From Bradyrhizobium sp. G127 (lineage in GTDB: Bacteria > Pseudomonadota > Alphaproteobacteria > Rhizobiales > Xanthobacteraceae): 64,000 bases of DNA. Numbering within the stretch: the first letter of the stretch is position 1; every line of letters begins with the position of its first letter. The translations under genes were made by a program, and so were the position numbers. Shown piece by piece: positions 34,641 through 44,483 of the stretch. The stretch is from positions 1,116,001 to 1,180,000 of the forward strand of contig NZ_JAKFGN010000001.1 in the NCBI RefSeq assembly GCF_021502575.1. The letters are read 5' to 3'. The notes under the pieces were generated by a model. The model worked only from the letters and a program-made list of their open reading frames with translations. It was not told where the DNA came from and did no database searches.

Positions 34641-35753
34641 TCACAGAACCTTTCGGATCCAGTTGTGCGGGTCGGCCGCGCGACCGTACTGGATGTCGAC
34701 CAGTTGCTTGCGAAGCCCCATCGCGACGGGACCCGCGGCACCGCCGTTGATCAGAAAATCGCCGCTCGTCGAGCAGACCTTGCCGATCGGCGAGATCACG
34801 GCTGCCGTGCCGCAAGCGAAGGCCTCCTTCAGCTTTCCGCTGGCTGCGTCGGCGCGCCACTGGTCGATGGTGTAGGTCTCTTCGCGCACGCGCTTGCCCA
34901 CGTCTTTCGCCAGCGTGATGATCGAATCCCGGGTGATGCCCGGGAGGATCGTGCCGAGCGGCGGCGTCAGCAGCGATCCGTCGTCGAACACAAAGAAAAC
35001 GTTCATGCCGCCGAGTTCCTCGATGTAGCGGCGCTCGACCGCATCAAGGAAGACCACCTGATCGCAGCCATGTTCGATGGCTTCGGCCTGCGCGCGCAGG
35101 CTTGCGGCGTAGTTGCCGCCGCATTTGACGGCGCCGGTGCCGCCGATCGCGGCGCGGGTGTAAGTCTCCGACACCCAGATCGACACGGGTGCAGGTCCGC
35201 CCTTGAAATAGGAGCCGACCGGCGATGCGATCACGGCGAAAACGTAATCCGTGGACGGCTTCACGCCGAGGAAGACCTCGGTCGCGATCATGAAGGGCCG
35301 CAGATAGAGACTGCCCTCGCCACCGGGTATCCATTCGCGGTCGATGCGCACGAGCTGTTCGACCGCTTCGATGAACACAGGCTCGGGCAGCGGCGCCATG
35401 GCCATCCGGTCGGCAGAACTCCGGAAGCGCCGGGCATTGGCGTCGGGGCGGAACAGGTTCACGCCGCCATCGTCGCGCTTGTAGGCCTTGAGGCCCTCGA
35501 AAATCTCCTGGGCGTAGTGAAGGACGGCAGTGGCCGGATCGAGCAGGAAGCTGGCGCGTGATTCCACGCGCGCGTCATACCAGCCCTTCGCTTGGCTGTA
35601 GTGAACGACCGCCATGTGATCGGTGAAGATCCGGCCGAATCCGAGGTCAATGAGTTTCGCTGCGCGCTCCTCATCCGGCGTCGGATTCGGCGAAGGCCTC
35701 GTTTCGAAATCGATCAGGATGGTGCCGTCGATCTTCTCGAACGAAACTCCCAT
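34641..35753 (-). CDS. ilvE: Branched-chain amino acid aminotransferase
   Basis: 370 residues, the longer BCAT type (fold IV PLP). It shows HYAQEIFEGLKAY, SLYLRPFM, the PLP lysine in GAVKCGGNYAASL, GGMNVFFVF and TLPG-like ILPGITRDS. It interconverts leucine, isoleucine and valine with their 2-oxo acids. The ATG at 35753 follows GGGAGGA; the frame runs on upstream over the divergent regulator gene without support. Confidence 0.95.
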   Translation of the reverse strand: MGVSFEKIDGTILIDFETRPSPNPTPDEERAAKLIDLGFGRIFTDHMAVVHYSQAKGWYDARVESRASFLLDPATAVLHYAQEIFEGLKAYKRDDGGVNLFRPDANARRFRSSADRMAMAPLPEPVFIEAVEQLVRIDREWIPGGEGSLYLRPFMIATEVFLGVKPSTDYVFAVIASPVGSYFKGGPAPVSIWVSETYTRAAIGGTGAVKCGGNYAASLRAQAEAIEHGCDQVVFLDAVERRYIEELGGMNVFFVFDDGSLLTPPLGTILPGITRDSIITLAKDVGKRVREETYTIDQWRADAASGKLKEAFACGTAAVISPIGKVCSTSGDFLINGGAAGPVAMGLRKQLVDIQYGRAADPHNWIRKVL

Positions 35754-36041
35754 GGCTATCCTCCCAGCTTTTGATTCAGTCCACGCGGCGGCGGGCTGCT
35801 GATTCAGGTCTGACCCCTGGCCCGCCGGCCCCAGGGCCGGTTTCCGCTTTGGCGGAAGGCGCGAAGTCCAGTATGTTTGCCGAAATGCTGTTCGACAATC
35901 GCACGATGAACGAAATTGCGACTTGGACCGCCGTCGATACACAGCTGTGTGCGAACTTAAGGACCAAGGACGACGAACAAAACGAACTAATATTTCGTCG
36001 ACATCGTCATTTTGGTAACATTGAAACCTATATACGTCAAT

Positions 36042-36596
36042 ATGGCTGACATAAAATTTATGAACGCAGGGGACTATCCCGCTGCCCCCGCCGACGCTTC
36101 CGCGTCGTCGCCGGAGGCTGGTCCTTTGCGCTGGGACATTATTGAACTCCTGTTTTTCGCCTACCGGGACTTCGTCGGAGATGCCGATCATGTGCTGGAA
36201 GAATTCGGATTCGGCCGGGCCCACCATCGCGTGGTGCACTTCGTCACCCGCTATCCGGGCCTCAAGGTGGCGGACCTGCTCGACGTGTTGCGGATCACCA
36301 AGCAGTCGCTCGGACGTGTGCTGAAACAGCTTCTCGATGAGGGCTATATCGTTCAGAAGGCGGGCGATAACGACCGGCGGCAGCGTCTTCTTTTCGCCAC
36401 GGCAAAGGGTGAGGCCTTGGTGGCGAAGCTGGCCGGTTTGCAGACCGCGCGGATCAACCGCGCCCTTGAAGGCATGAGTCCGGCGGCAGCGGATGGCACG
36501 CGCCAGTTCCTGCTGGGCATGATCGACCATGAGGATCCCGACAAGGTGCTGGACGTCATTCTCAGGACCGGCCGCAAGGCGAAGGACGCAAGGTGA
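36042..36596 (+). CDS. MarR-family regulator (PetP-like)
   Basis: 184 residues. A winged helix-turn-helix of MarR type covers about 55-140 (HRVVHFVTRYPGLKVADLLDVLRITKQSLGRVLKQLLDEGYI, then the wing GDNDRRQRLL). It is followed by an OmpR-type response regulator with a GTGA overlap, the order known for petP-petR of Rhodobacter capsulatus, so PetP-like is a reasonable guess. ATG at 36042 or 36060 is possible. Divergent from ilvE. Confidence 0.85.
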   Translation: MADIKFMNAGDYPAAPADASASSPEAGPLRWDIIELLFFAYRDFVGDADHVLEEFGFGRAHHRVVHFVTRYPGLKVADLLDVLRITKQSLGRVLKQLLDEGYIVQKAGDNDRRQRLLFATAKGEALVAKLAGLQTARINRALEGMSPAAADGTRQFLLGMIDHEDPDKVLDVILRTGRKAKDAR

Positions 36597-37318
36597 GCGA
36601 GATCGCGACATCGGTGCGAAGCAGCCGCAAGCCCGCCGACGATGCGCCGCATCTTCTGCTGGTCGATGACGATCGCCGCATTCGGGATTTGCTGTCGCGG
36701 TTTCTCGCCGGCGAAGGTTATCGCGTTACCACGGCCAAGAGCGCCGCCGACGCGCGCGCCAAACTGCTCGGCCTGCATTTCGATCTCCTGATCCTCGACG
36801 TCATGATGCCGGGAGAAACCGGCTTCGATCTCGCGCGTTTTATCCGCACCTCTTCGGCGGTGCCGATCATCATGCTCACCGCGCGGCACGAGGCGGAAAG
36901 CCGCATCGAAGGTTTGCAGATCGGCGCGGATGATTATGTCGCGAAGCCGTTCGAGCCGCGCGAACTGGTGCTGCGGATCGCCAACATCCTCAAGCGCGCG
37001 GCGCCTGTCATCGCGCCGCCGGTGGAATCGGTCGCGTTCGGGCCCTACGTCTATCATCTGGAACGCGGTGAACTGCGCGACGGCGACAGGATCGTCCACC
37101 TCACCGATCGCGAGCGCGATATGCTGCGTATCCTCGCGGCGACCCCGGGCGAAACGGTGCCGCGCGGCGCGCTGACCGGCGGCGACGGCTCGGTCAATGA
37201 GCGCGCGGTGGACGTCCAGATCAACCGGCTGCGGCGCAAGATCGAGCGCGATCCCGCCAATCCGCTGTTCCTTCAGGCGGTGCGCGGTATCGGCTATCGC
37301 CTCGTGGCGTCGCCGTGA
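36593..37318 (+). CDS. OmpR-family response regulator (PetR-like)
   Basis: 241 residues: receiver domain (about 20-135; LLLVDDDRRIRD, phosphoacceptor in LILDVMMPGETGFD, lysine in DYVAKPFEPREL) and OmpR winged helix (about 150-238; NERAVDVQINRLRRKIE, VRGIGYRL). GTG start overlaps the MarR stop. The kinase follows 16 bases later, so it is almost certainly its partner. Confidence 0.95.
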   Translation: MSEIATSVRSSRKPADDAPHLLLVDDDRRIRDLLSRFLAGEGYRVTTAKSAADARAKLLGLHFDLLILDVMMPGETGFDLARFIRTSSAVPIIMLTARHEAESRIEGLQIGADDYVAKPFEPRELVLRIANILKRAAPVIAPPVESVAFGPYVYHLERGELRDGDRIVHLTDRERDMLRILAATPGETVPRGALTGGDGSVNERAVDVQINRLRRKIERDPANPLFLQAVRGIGYRLVASP

Positions 37319-37334
37319 CCGGACCGGACGCGTC

Positions 37335-38723
37335 ATGAGCACGCTGGACATTGGTCTTACCTTCATCCGTACCGCCTCGCGGCGAGTGTCCAGCGCCAGC
37401 GGATGGCTGGGCCGCTGGTTCAAGGAACTGATGCCCAAGGGGCTCTATGCCCGCGCGCTGCTGATCATCATCGTCCCCATGGTGGTGCTGCAGTCGGTGG
37501 TCGCTTTCGTGTTCATGGAGCGGCACTGGAATACGGTGACGCGGCGTCTGTCCGCTGCCGTGGTGCAGGATATCGCCGCGCTGATGGACATCTACAAGAC
37601 CTATCCGCAGGACAAGGACCGCACGCAGATCAAGCGGATAGCGCAGCAGCGTCTCGGGCTGGTGGTCGACTTCCTTCCCGTCAACGACATGCCGGCGCCG
37701 GGGCCGAAACCCTTCTTCTCCCTGCTCGATCAGACGTTGTCCGTGCAGCTGTCGCGCCAGATCGGGCGGCCGTTCTGGATCGACACGGTGGGGCGCTCGT
37801 CGCTGGTGGAAATCCGCATCAAGCTCGATGACACGGTGATGCGTGTGTTCGCGCAGCGCAGCGCGGCCTATGCGTCGAACTCGGAAATCTTCATTTTCTG
37901 GATGGTGGGCACCTCATCGATCCTGCTGATCGTGGCGGTGCTATTCCTGCGCAACCAGATCAAGCCGATCCTGCGGCTTGCCGATGCTGCGGAAAGTTTT
38001 GGCAAAGGCCGCGAGGTGCCGGATTTCCGGCCGCGCGGCGCGCGCGAGGTTCGCCGCGCGGCACTTGCCTTCATGGAAATGAAATCGCGGGTTGAGCGCA
38101 GCATCGAGCAGCGCACTGCGATGCTGGCGGGTGTGTCTCACGATCTGCGCACCATCCTGACCCGGTTCAAGCTTGAGATGGCGTTGATCGGCGACAGTCC
38201 GGAAGTCGAGGGCATGCGCAAGGACGTCGACGAGATGAGCGGCATGCTGGAGGCCTATCTCGCCTTCGCGCGCGGCGACAGCGGCGAGCAGGCGCAGCCG
38301 ACCGATATGGAGCAGGCGCTGGAAGAATTGCGTAGCGACGCCGAGCGCCACGGCCACGCTGCCACGGTTGTCTTCCATGGTCTGCCGGTCGTGATCGTCA
38401 AGCCTGCGTCCTTCAAGCGCTGTCTCGCCAATCTGGTCTCGAACGCCGCGCGCCATGGCGATGCGATTGCCATCACCGGCCACCGCGATCATCGCTATCT
38501 GACGGTAACGATCGACGACGATGGCCCCGGAATTCCTCCCGACATGCGCGAGGAAGTGTTCAAGCCGTTCCTGCGGCTCGACGACGCGCGCAATCAGGAC
38601 GAGGGCGGTACGGGATTGGGTCTCGCGATTGCGCGAGACATTGCGCGATCGCATGGTGGTGACATCACGCTCGGCGACAGCCCGATGGGTGGACTGCGCG
38701 CGACGGTGCGCGTGCCGGTGTAA
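37335..38723 (+). CDS. EnvZ-type sensor histidine kinase
   Basis: 462 residues: two transmembrane helices (about 38-60 and 185-205) around a periplasmic domain, HAMP (about 207-260), the phosphoacceptor histidine in VSHDLRTILTRFKLE, and the catalytic ATPase domain (N box LANLVSNAARHG, G1 DDDGPGIP, G2 GTGLGLAIARDI). It should phosphorylate the upstream response regulator. The stimulus is unknown. ATG at 37335; the frame extends upstream inside the regulator gene. Confidence 0.94.
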   Translation: MSTLDIGLTFIRTASRRVSSASGWLGRWFKELMPKGLYARALLIIIVPMVVLQSVVAFVFMERHWNTVTRRLSAAVVQDIAALMDIYKTYPQDKDRTQIKRIAQQRLGLVVDFLPVNDMPAPGPKPFFSLLDQTLSVQLSRQIGRPFWIDTVGRSSLVEIRIKLDDTVMRVFAQRSAAYASNSEIFIFWMVGTSSILLIVAVLFLRNQIKPILRLADAAESFGKGREVPDFRPRGAREVRRAALAFMEMKSRVERSIEQRTAMLAGVSHDLRTILTRFKLEMALIGDSPEVEGMRKDVDEMSGMLEAYLAFARGDSGEQAQPTDMEQALEELRSDAERHGHAATVVFHGLPVVIVKPASFKRCLANLVSNAARHGDAIAITGHRDHRYLTVTIDDDGPGIPPDMREEVFKPFLRLDDARNQDEGGTGLGLAIARDIARSHGGDITLGDSPMGGLRATVRVPV

Positions 38724-39560
38724 CTACTTCGCCAGTTCCTTCGAGCGCCTGGTCGCGGCGGCAATGGCGCGGCTCAGCAGCGGATGGAAACCATCCAGTC
38801 CCATCAGCACATCGAGCGCCGCCGCTGTCGTGCCGCCGGGCGAAGTCACGTTTTGACGTAAGGTCGCGCTGTCGAGATCCGAGCGGTGCAGCAGTTCTCC
38901 CGACCCGGCGACGGTTTCGCGCGCGAGCTTCGTGGCCAGCGCTTCAGGTAGTCCGGCTGCGACACCGGCGCGCGCGAGTTCTTCCGCGAGCAGGAATACG
39001 TAGGCCGGGCCCGAGCCCGACACGGCAGTGACCGCATCCATCAGCGCTTCATCCTCGACCCATTCCACGCCGCCGGTGGCGCGCAGCAGTGCGTCGGCGA
39101 CCGTACGCTGCTTCGCGGTGACGCCTTGCGCAGGGACGGCCACCGTGATGCCGCGCCCGATCGCGGCAGGCGTGTTCGGCATGGCGCGGATCACCTTGCC
39201 GCCGCAGATCTCGGTGATGCCTGCAATGGTGGTGCCCGCCATGATCGACACCACAAGCGTGGATGGACCAACCAGTGCTTTGAGTTGCGGACCCGCCTCG
39301 CGAAACATCTGCGGCTTGACGGCGACCACCAGCACGTCGGCGCGGATGTCCTTTGCATCCGGATTGAGGCGCACGCCGCGTGCTGCAAAGCCGCGGGTTT
39401 CGTCAGACGGGTGCGGTTCGATTACGACGACGCTTTTCGCCTCGATGCCCTGCGCCAGCCAGCCGGACAGCATCGCGCCGCCCATCTTGCCCGCGCCTGC
39501 GAGGACGAGGGTGCCGGCGAAGTTTTTCAGCGCGTCCGAGGAGGAGGTTGATGTTGCCAT
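38724..39560 (-). CDS. proC: Pyrroline-5-carboxylate reductase
   Basis: 278 residues. Rossmann motif LAGAGKMGGAMLSGW near the N-terminus, AVKPQ, and the signature stretch DAVTAVSGSGPAYVFLLAEEL with the C-terminal LRQNVTSPGGTTAAAL. It reduces P5C to proline. Its stop abuts the histidine kinase stop of the other strand. Confidence 0.96.
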   Translation of the reverse strand: MATSTSSSDALKNFAGTLVLAGAGKMGGAMLSGWLAQGIEAKSVVVIEPHPSDETRGFAARGVRLNPDAKDIRADVLVVAVKPQMFREAGPQLKALVGPSTLVVSIMAGTTIAGITEICGGKVIRAMPNTPAAIGRGITVAVPAQGVTAKQRTVADALLRATGGVEWVEDEALMDAVTAVSGSGPAYVFLLAEELARAGVAAGLPEALATKLARETVAGSGELLHRSDLDSATLRQNVTSPGGTTAAALDVLMGLDGFHPLLSRAIAAATRRSKELAK

Positions 39561-39577
39561 GATTCAATTTACCCGGG

Positions 39578-39688
39578 TTGTCCCCGGAAAGCGGGGACCC
39601 ATAACCACAGAGTTCTATTGAATGAGCGGGAGCGCAACAAGTTATCGCGCAATTCAACGAATGGCTCCCTGCTTTCGCGGGGACGACA
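39578..39688. repeat. Dispersed repeat with GTCCCCG hairpins
   Basis: The left hairpin GTCCCCG/CGGGGAC (39580-39598) and the right end CTTTCGCGGGGACGACA (about 39672-39688) are inverted relative to each other and enclose about 70 bases. I remember elements of this type as scattered repeats in Bradyrhizobium-group genomes. Confidence 0.55.
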
Positions 39689-39737
39689 TTGCATGTTTGG
39701 TGAGCGTCCGGACGAACTCTCGCTAAATAAACGAGGC

Positions 39738-40238
39738 TTATGCCTCGCCCGCCGTATCGAACATGGCTGCGGTCATGGCTTCCTGCGCGGTCTTGCCGGC
39801 CCAGGTGACGAACTGCAGCGCCGGGTAATAACGCTCGCAGGCGTGCAGCGCGCCCTCCAGCATCATTTCGCATTGCGCGGGCGTTGCCGTGAGGCCGCCC
39901 GGCAGGATCAGCGCCTGCCGGTACATCACCGAGCCGGTAGCGAGCCAGACGTCGAAATGGCCGACCCATAATTGCTCGTTGATCGCGGCGATCAGGCGCT
40001 GCACTTCGCCTCGGCGGGCTTCCGGAATCTTCATGTCGAACGTACACGCCAGATGCAGCGCGTCGATCTCGCCCATCCAGGTGAAGGACAGTTGGTAGTC
40101 GGTCCACTGGCCTTGCGTGAGGATCGTGATCTCGTCCTGGCCCGAGCGTTCGAACGACCAGTCGTTGGAGGAGGCGATCTCCTCGACAACCGAAAGCGGG
40201 CTGCTTCGCGAATCCGTGATGATGTCCAGATGGGACAT
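39738..40238 (-). CDS. YbjN domain-containing protein
   Basis: 166 residues. The body (WSFERSGQDEITILTQGQWTDYQLSFTW..., LHLACTFDMKIP, LIAAINEQLWVGHFDVW) is typical of YbjN family proteins, which resemble secretion chaperones in fold. ATG at 40238 follows GGTGAAGG. It lies upstream of proC on the same strand, separated by a repeat. Function unclear. Confidence 0.87.
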   Translation of the reverse strand: MSHLDIITDSRSSPLSVVEEIASSNDWSFERSGQDEITILTQGQWTDYQLSFTWMGEIDALHLACTFDMKIPEARRGEVQRLIAAINEQLWVGHFDVWLATGSVMYRQALILPGGLTATPAQCEMMLEGALHACERYYPALQFVTWAGKTAQEAMTAAMFDTAGEA

Positions 40239-40671
40239 GCTGCCTTCACCCTGAGTTGGTATGGGATGTGAAACGCCGAACGAAACGCAAAGAACGAGCG
40301 ATGACTGTCGCTGCAAGTTCTCCGTTTACGATCATAACGACCCGGTCTTTGTGTCGTGCGCCGCAACGGCAACCTTGTAACAAGATTGATCGGTGATTTG
40401 CGGAATCTGCGCAACGCCGCCGCGAATCCCGTCCACAGGCAATGGATTAATTTTAAGACTCTTCAACAGATTAAGCGCGGCCGTTGACCGCGGCGCTTGG
40501 TTTTGCGTCGCGCATGGCAATTCCTGAGTCAGCCCATATGCTTATCGCGCAATCGCGCGAGCAGCGTTGGTCGTTGACGTGAGAACAAAACGGAATCGGA
40601 TTCGCGGGGGGCGAGTCGGGCGCGTGAATTGCGCGGGGAAGGCGAGCAAAAAATATTTGAAGCTCGACAGA
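40239..40671. other. Intergenic region with a strong hairpin, no gene seen
   Basis: At about 40477-40510 the sequence AGCGCGGCCG TTGA CCGCGGCGCT forms a GC-rich hairpin followed by TGGTTTT on the plus strand. No plus-strand gene precedes it. A weak TCGAC/GTCGA hairpin with a T-run on the minus strand near 40650-40680 may end prs transcription. Confidence 0.4.
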
Positions 40672-41667
40672 TCAGTCGAACAGGCTGGACACCGATTCTT
40701 CGGATGCGGTGCGGCCGATGGCTTCGCCGATCAGGGAGGCGATCGACAGCACACGGATGTTGGGCGCCTTGCGCATGGCCTCGGTCGGCTGAATCGAGTC
40801 GGTGATGACCAGTTCCTTGAGCCGCGAGGAGGTGATGCGGGCTACCGCTCCGCCGGAGAGAACGCCGTGGGTGATGTAGGCGTAGACGTCCTTCGCGCCA
40901 TTGGCGAGCAGGGCGTCGGCAGCATTCACCAACGTGCCGCCGGAGTCGACGATGTCGTCGACCAGAATGCAGGTGTATCCGGCGACGTCGCCGATCACGT
41001 TCATGACTTCGGACTCGCCGGCGCGCTCGCGACGCTTGTCGATGATGGCCAGCGGCGCGTTGATGCGCTTGGCAAGGCCGCGGGCGCGGACCACGCCGCC
41101 GACGTCGGGGGACACCACCATGACGTTGGCGAGGTCGAACTTGTCCTTGATGTCGCGCACCATCACCGGCGAGGCGTAGAGATTGTCGGTGGGAATATCG
41201 AAGAAGCCCTGGATCTGTCCGGCGTGAAGATCGAGAGTCATTACGCGGTCGGCGCCGGCATGGGTAATGAGATTGGCGACCAGCTTGGCGGAGATCGGCG
41301 TGCGCGGTCCGGCTTTGCGGTCCTGCCGGGCGTAACCGAAATAGGGGATCACAGCGGTGATGCGGCGCGCGGAGGCGCGGCGCAGCGCATCGGTGATGAT
41401 CAGCAATTCCATCAGGTGGTCGTTGGCGGGATACGAGGTCGACTGGATGATGAAGACATCCGAGCCGCGCACGTTTTCCTGAATCTCGACGAACACTTCC
41501 ATGTCGGCGAACCGGCGCACGCTCGCCTTCGTCATCGGCAGGTTGAGCCACGACGCGATCGCCGTGGCCAATTCGGGGTTCGAATTGCCGGCGACCAGTT
41601 TGATGGAGCCATTCTTAGCTGAAATTGCAGCCTCTCCTCGCGATGTGGGGGAAACGCTTTTCAACAT
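40672..41667 (-). CDS. prs: Ribose-phosphate pyrophosphokinase (PRPP synthetase)
   Basis: Catalytic stretches are [30 protein letters not shown], and the PRPP-binding loop [13 protein letters not shown]. It makes PRPP for nucleotide, His and Trp synthesis. The frame opens with ATG at 41667 (331 residues). Family proteins start near (M)[13 protein letters not shown], and here that position is ATT (41625-41623) with AGGAGAGG five bases upstream. Either the ATT is used as start (317 residues, the normal length) or initiation has moved upstream to ATG 41667, adding 14 residues. Confidence 0.96.
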   Translation of the reverse strand: MLKSVSPTSRGEAAISAKNGSIKLVAGNSNPELATAIASWLNLPMTKASVRRFADMEVFVEIQENVRGSDVFIIQSTSYPANDHLMELLIITDALRRASARRITAVIPYFGYARQDRKAGPRTPISAKLVANLITHAGADRVMTLDLHAGQIQGFFDIPTDNLYASPVMVRDIKDKFDLANVMVVSPDVGGVVRARGLAKRINAPLAIIDKRRERAGESEVMNVIGDVAGYTCILVDDIVDSGGTLVNAADALLANGAKDVYAYITHGVLSGGAVARITSSRLKELVITDSIQPTEAMRKAPNIRVLSIASLIGEAIGRTASEESVSSLFD

Positions 41668-41796
41668 AATGTCAGCCGCCTATGGAACCCGTTACCTTCG
41701 CCTTCGCAGGCGCGTGATAACAAGGACCGAACGAGGCTGGCAATACGGAGCCTTGCGTTTTCCTGCAAAAACAGGCGTCTCGCCGCCTGGGCATCG

Positions 41797-42423
41797 TTAA
41801 TGGGCGCTGAAAGCCAGCGCCTGCATTTGTCCGGAGGCCGATTCAGGCCGATTCTCGTCCGTTTGCGCGATGGCAGGGCCGGAACGCGGTGCGGACGGGG
41901 CTGGGTCATCCTGCGCCGGGGCGCTCCCGTTGATCAGACCGTTGAGGCCATTCAGTCCGGAAAGCGCGATTCGGCGCATCAATTGGTCGTCCGCCATGGC
42001 CCAGGCATCGCGACCAGCCTTGCCGCCGGATTCCTCGCCACTGAGGCGGACAGCCCGTTGCTGATCGCGGTCGTAGACGTCCCAGACCCAGGCGATCACG
42101 GTCCGGCCGCGCCGGACCTGCGCCGAGAGATAGCTGCGGATGCGGTATGATGCGGGTGCCTCGCGCGAGACGATGGTGAAGCTGCGGGCCCCGGATTCCG
42201 CCTCCAGTGCACGCACCAGACGGTCGAACGCTTGGGGCGGCGGGCCGTCGACGGATTCGAATGCGACGGTGGGGCCGAAGGACTGCCCGGTAGACACCTG
42301 CATCGTGCCGCCGCCCGCGCATCCTGCGGTGACGCACAAGACGGCAAATAGCGCCGGCAGCCGCAGGCGGCGCAGCAGCGTCCAGCTCATTGCGCGCAGT
42401 CCGGAATTCATACGCGACGCCAT
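41797..42423 (-). CDS. Hypothetical lipoprotein
   Basis: 208 residues. A signal peptide with lipobox VTAGC (about residue 35) marks it as a lipoprotein, processed by the Lgt and LspA enzymes encoded in this window. The mature part has the domain SFTIVSREAPASYRIRSYLSAQVRRGRTVIAWVWDVYDRDQQRAVRLSGEE and a disordered tail. AGGGA lies seven bases before ATG 42423; other in-frame starts are near. I recognise no family. Confidence 0.8.
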   Translation of the reverse strand: MASRMNSGLRAMSWTLLRRLRLPALFAVLCVTAGCAGGGTMQVSTGQSFGPTVAFESVDGPPPQAFDRLVRALEAESGARSFTIVSREAPASYRIRSYLSAQVRRGRTVIAWVWDVYDRDQQRAVRLSGEESGGKAGRDAWAMADDQLMRRIALSGLNGLNGLINGSAPAQDDPAPSAPRSGPAIAQTDENRPESASGQMQALAFSAH

Positions 42424-42542
42424 CCCCAAATCCCTGTCCCGCGGACATCTGATGCGCCGCTTGGCCGGATGAGCGATACCGTTAAAATGCGTTAAGGTCT
42501 AGGGCAGAGCGGTGGCGGCGCGATCACAAGATTTATGCACGG

Positions 42543-43310
42543 CTAGGCTTCCAGCACGATGGCGTGGATGTTGCGGCCGTAGTCCGGCTCCTTGCGGTGA
42601 ACCGAACGGCGATAGCTGAACAGCCGTTCGTCCGCGTAGGTGTCGACGCCGGTATCGTCGATCGTCCGGATGCCGGCGCACTCCAGCCGCTGCCGGATAT
42701 AGTTCGCGAGATCGAACATAGCATGATCGGCACGGGAAGACGGCACGAAGAAGCGTGCGTTCTCTTTGTCGGTCTCGGTGAAACGCGCGACGAATTCCGC
42801 GCCGACTTCGTAACTCTGCTGGCGGATCAGCGGACCGATGGCGGCGATGATACCGCTGCGCGACGCACCAAGAGTTTCCATCGTCGCAATCGTGTTCTCC
42901 AGCACGCCGCTGAACGCGCCCTTCCATCCGGCATGGGCTGCGCCGATCACTCTGGCCGCCGGATCGGCAAACAAGATCGGTCCGCAATCGGCGGCGGTGA
43001 CGCCGAGGGCAAGACCGGGAATTGTCGTCACCATCGCATCTGCGCGCGGCCGCGAGGCTGTGTCCCATGGTGCGGCGGCGACGGCGACAGCCGGCGAATG
43101 AATCTGGAACACGGTGAGGAACTGGGCCGGCTGCACGCCGAGATGCTCCGCCATGCGGCGGCGGTTCTCGGTCACATGCGCAGGATCATCGTCCGAGCCG
43201 ACCCCGCCGTTGAGGCTTGCGTAAATGCCGCCAGACACGCCGCCTTCTCGCGTGAAGAACGCGTGGCGCAGGCCGGAAATGGCCGACAGCCGCGGCGATG
43301 CAAACGTCAT
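42543..43310 (-). CDS. pgeF: Peptidoglycan editing factor, laccase-domain (YfiH) family
   Basis: 255 residues. Start with GLRHAFFTREGGVS, then the metal ligands: H in FQIHSP, C in TAADCGP and H in GAAHAGWKG. PgeF corrects peptidoglycan precursors in which L-serine has replaced L-alanine; earlier names were multicopper polyphenol oxidase. Overlaps the upstream methyltransferase gene by four bases. Confidence 0.95.
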   Translation of the reverse strand: MTFASPRLSAISGLRHAFFTREGGVSGGIYASLNGGVGSDDDPAHVTENRRRMAEHLGVQPAQFLTVFQIHSPAVAVAAAPWDTASRPRADAMVTTIPGLALGVTAADCGPILFADPAARVIGAAHAGWKGAFSGVLENTIATMETLGASRSGIIAAIGPLIRQQSYEVGAEFVARFTETDKENARFFVPSSRADHAMFDLANYIRQRLECAGIRTIDDTGVDTYADERLFSYRRSVHRKEPDYGRNIHAIVLEA

Positions 43311-44431
43311 GATTTTGCTGCTCCGCTGGATGATCCCTGATCGGACAAGGCTGCCAGCGTTTCGATATCGGGATGTGACACGCCGAGCACCTTGAACAGC
43401 GAGCCCATGCCCTCGGGACTCGGGCCGGTGAGGCGCTTCAGCGCGGCGGCGATGGCCTTTGCGCCGTCTTCCGATGCGTTCTTCGACAGCGCCTGGGCGC
43501 GGGTCTCGATGCCGAGCCGGTTGAGGAACGCGCCTTGCTCAACCGGACCATGGGCGCGGGCGCCGACATCCTCTGCGGCGCGGGCCAGTGCCTGAAAGTC
43601 GACATGGGCGGTGAGGTCGGCAAGGCCCGCGTTCTTCAGCGGATTGGTGTAGTTGTGCCGGGCGATCGCCTGAAAGGTATCGCCGGCGTCGCTGCGCAGA
43701 TGGCCATAGTCGATAATCAGCGCTGCGCCGCCCTGATCGCGCAGGCGCCGCGCGATGGTGATGATCTGGTTGTCGGGGCGCCATTCGAAGATCGCGCCGT
43801 TCGGTGCGGCGCGCACCACCGGCGGCAGCAAGACCTCGAAACGAGGCATAGGGTCCCTGGCGATGCCATAGGCGAGAATATCGTCATCGATTTCGATAAC
43901 ACGCTCGTGCCAGCCGTCGTCCTGCTTGACCGCCTGATGGATCGGCAGCGCATCGAAGAATTCGTTGGCGAGGATGATAGCCGGCCCCTCGGGAACGTCG
44001 TCGATGCTGTCATACCATTCCACATGCGCGGCATCAGCCAGTTTCTCGCGCTGCTTGGCGCGCAGCGTCGGACTCGCCTCGACCAGATGCACGCTGATCG
44101 CCTCGTGGAATGCCGGAAGAATCCGCACCGCGCGCAGCGCGTCCGCCATCATGGTGCCGCGGCCGGGCCCGAGTTCGATGAACTTGACCTCCTGCGGCAT
44201 GCGCATCGCATTCCACACCGATGCCGCCCACAGTCCGACCAGTTCGCCGAACATCTGGCTGATTTCAGGCGCGGTGATGAAGTCGCCATCGCGGCCGAGC
44301 GGATCGCGCTTGAGGTAGTAGCCGTATTCGGGATGCGTCAGGCAAATCTGCATGTAGCGCGACACCGGCATCGGGCCGGTGGCGGCGATTTGCTTTCGGA
44401 TAATGGTCTCGAGCGGCGAGTAATTGGACAC
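43307..44431 (-). CDS. NDUFAF7/MidA-type SAM-dependent methyltransferase
   Basis: 374 residues. Recognisable segments are DFITAPEISQMFGELVGLW, the SAM motif FIELGPGRGTMM, NEFFDALPI and IIDYGHL. The mitochondrial homologue methylates an arginine of complex I subunit NDUFS2; bacterial targets are not known to me. It lies between lgt and pgeF in one minus-strand operon. Confidence 0.92.
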   Translation of the reverse strand: MSNYSPLETIIRKQIAATGPMPVSRYMQICLTHPEYGYYLKRDPLGRDGDFITAPEISQMFGELVGLWAASVWNAMRMPQEVKFIELGPGRGTMMADALRAVRILPAFHEAISVHLVEASPTLRAKQREKLADAAHVEWYDSIDDVPEGPAIILANEFFDALPIHQAVKQDDGWHERVIEIDDDILAYGIARDPMPRFEVLLPPVVRAAPNGAIFEWRPDNQIITIARRLRDQGGAALIIDYGHLRSDAGDTFQAIARHNYTNPLKNAGLADLTAHVDFQALARAAEDVGARAHGPVEQGAFLNRLGIETRAQALSKNASEDGAKAIAAALKRLTGPSPEGMGSLFKVLGVSHPDIETLAALSDQGSSSGAAKS

Positions 44432-44483
44432 GGCAATCTTTCAAAGACATCAGAATCGAGCGCGCGAATATAACCTTACGATA

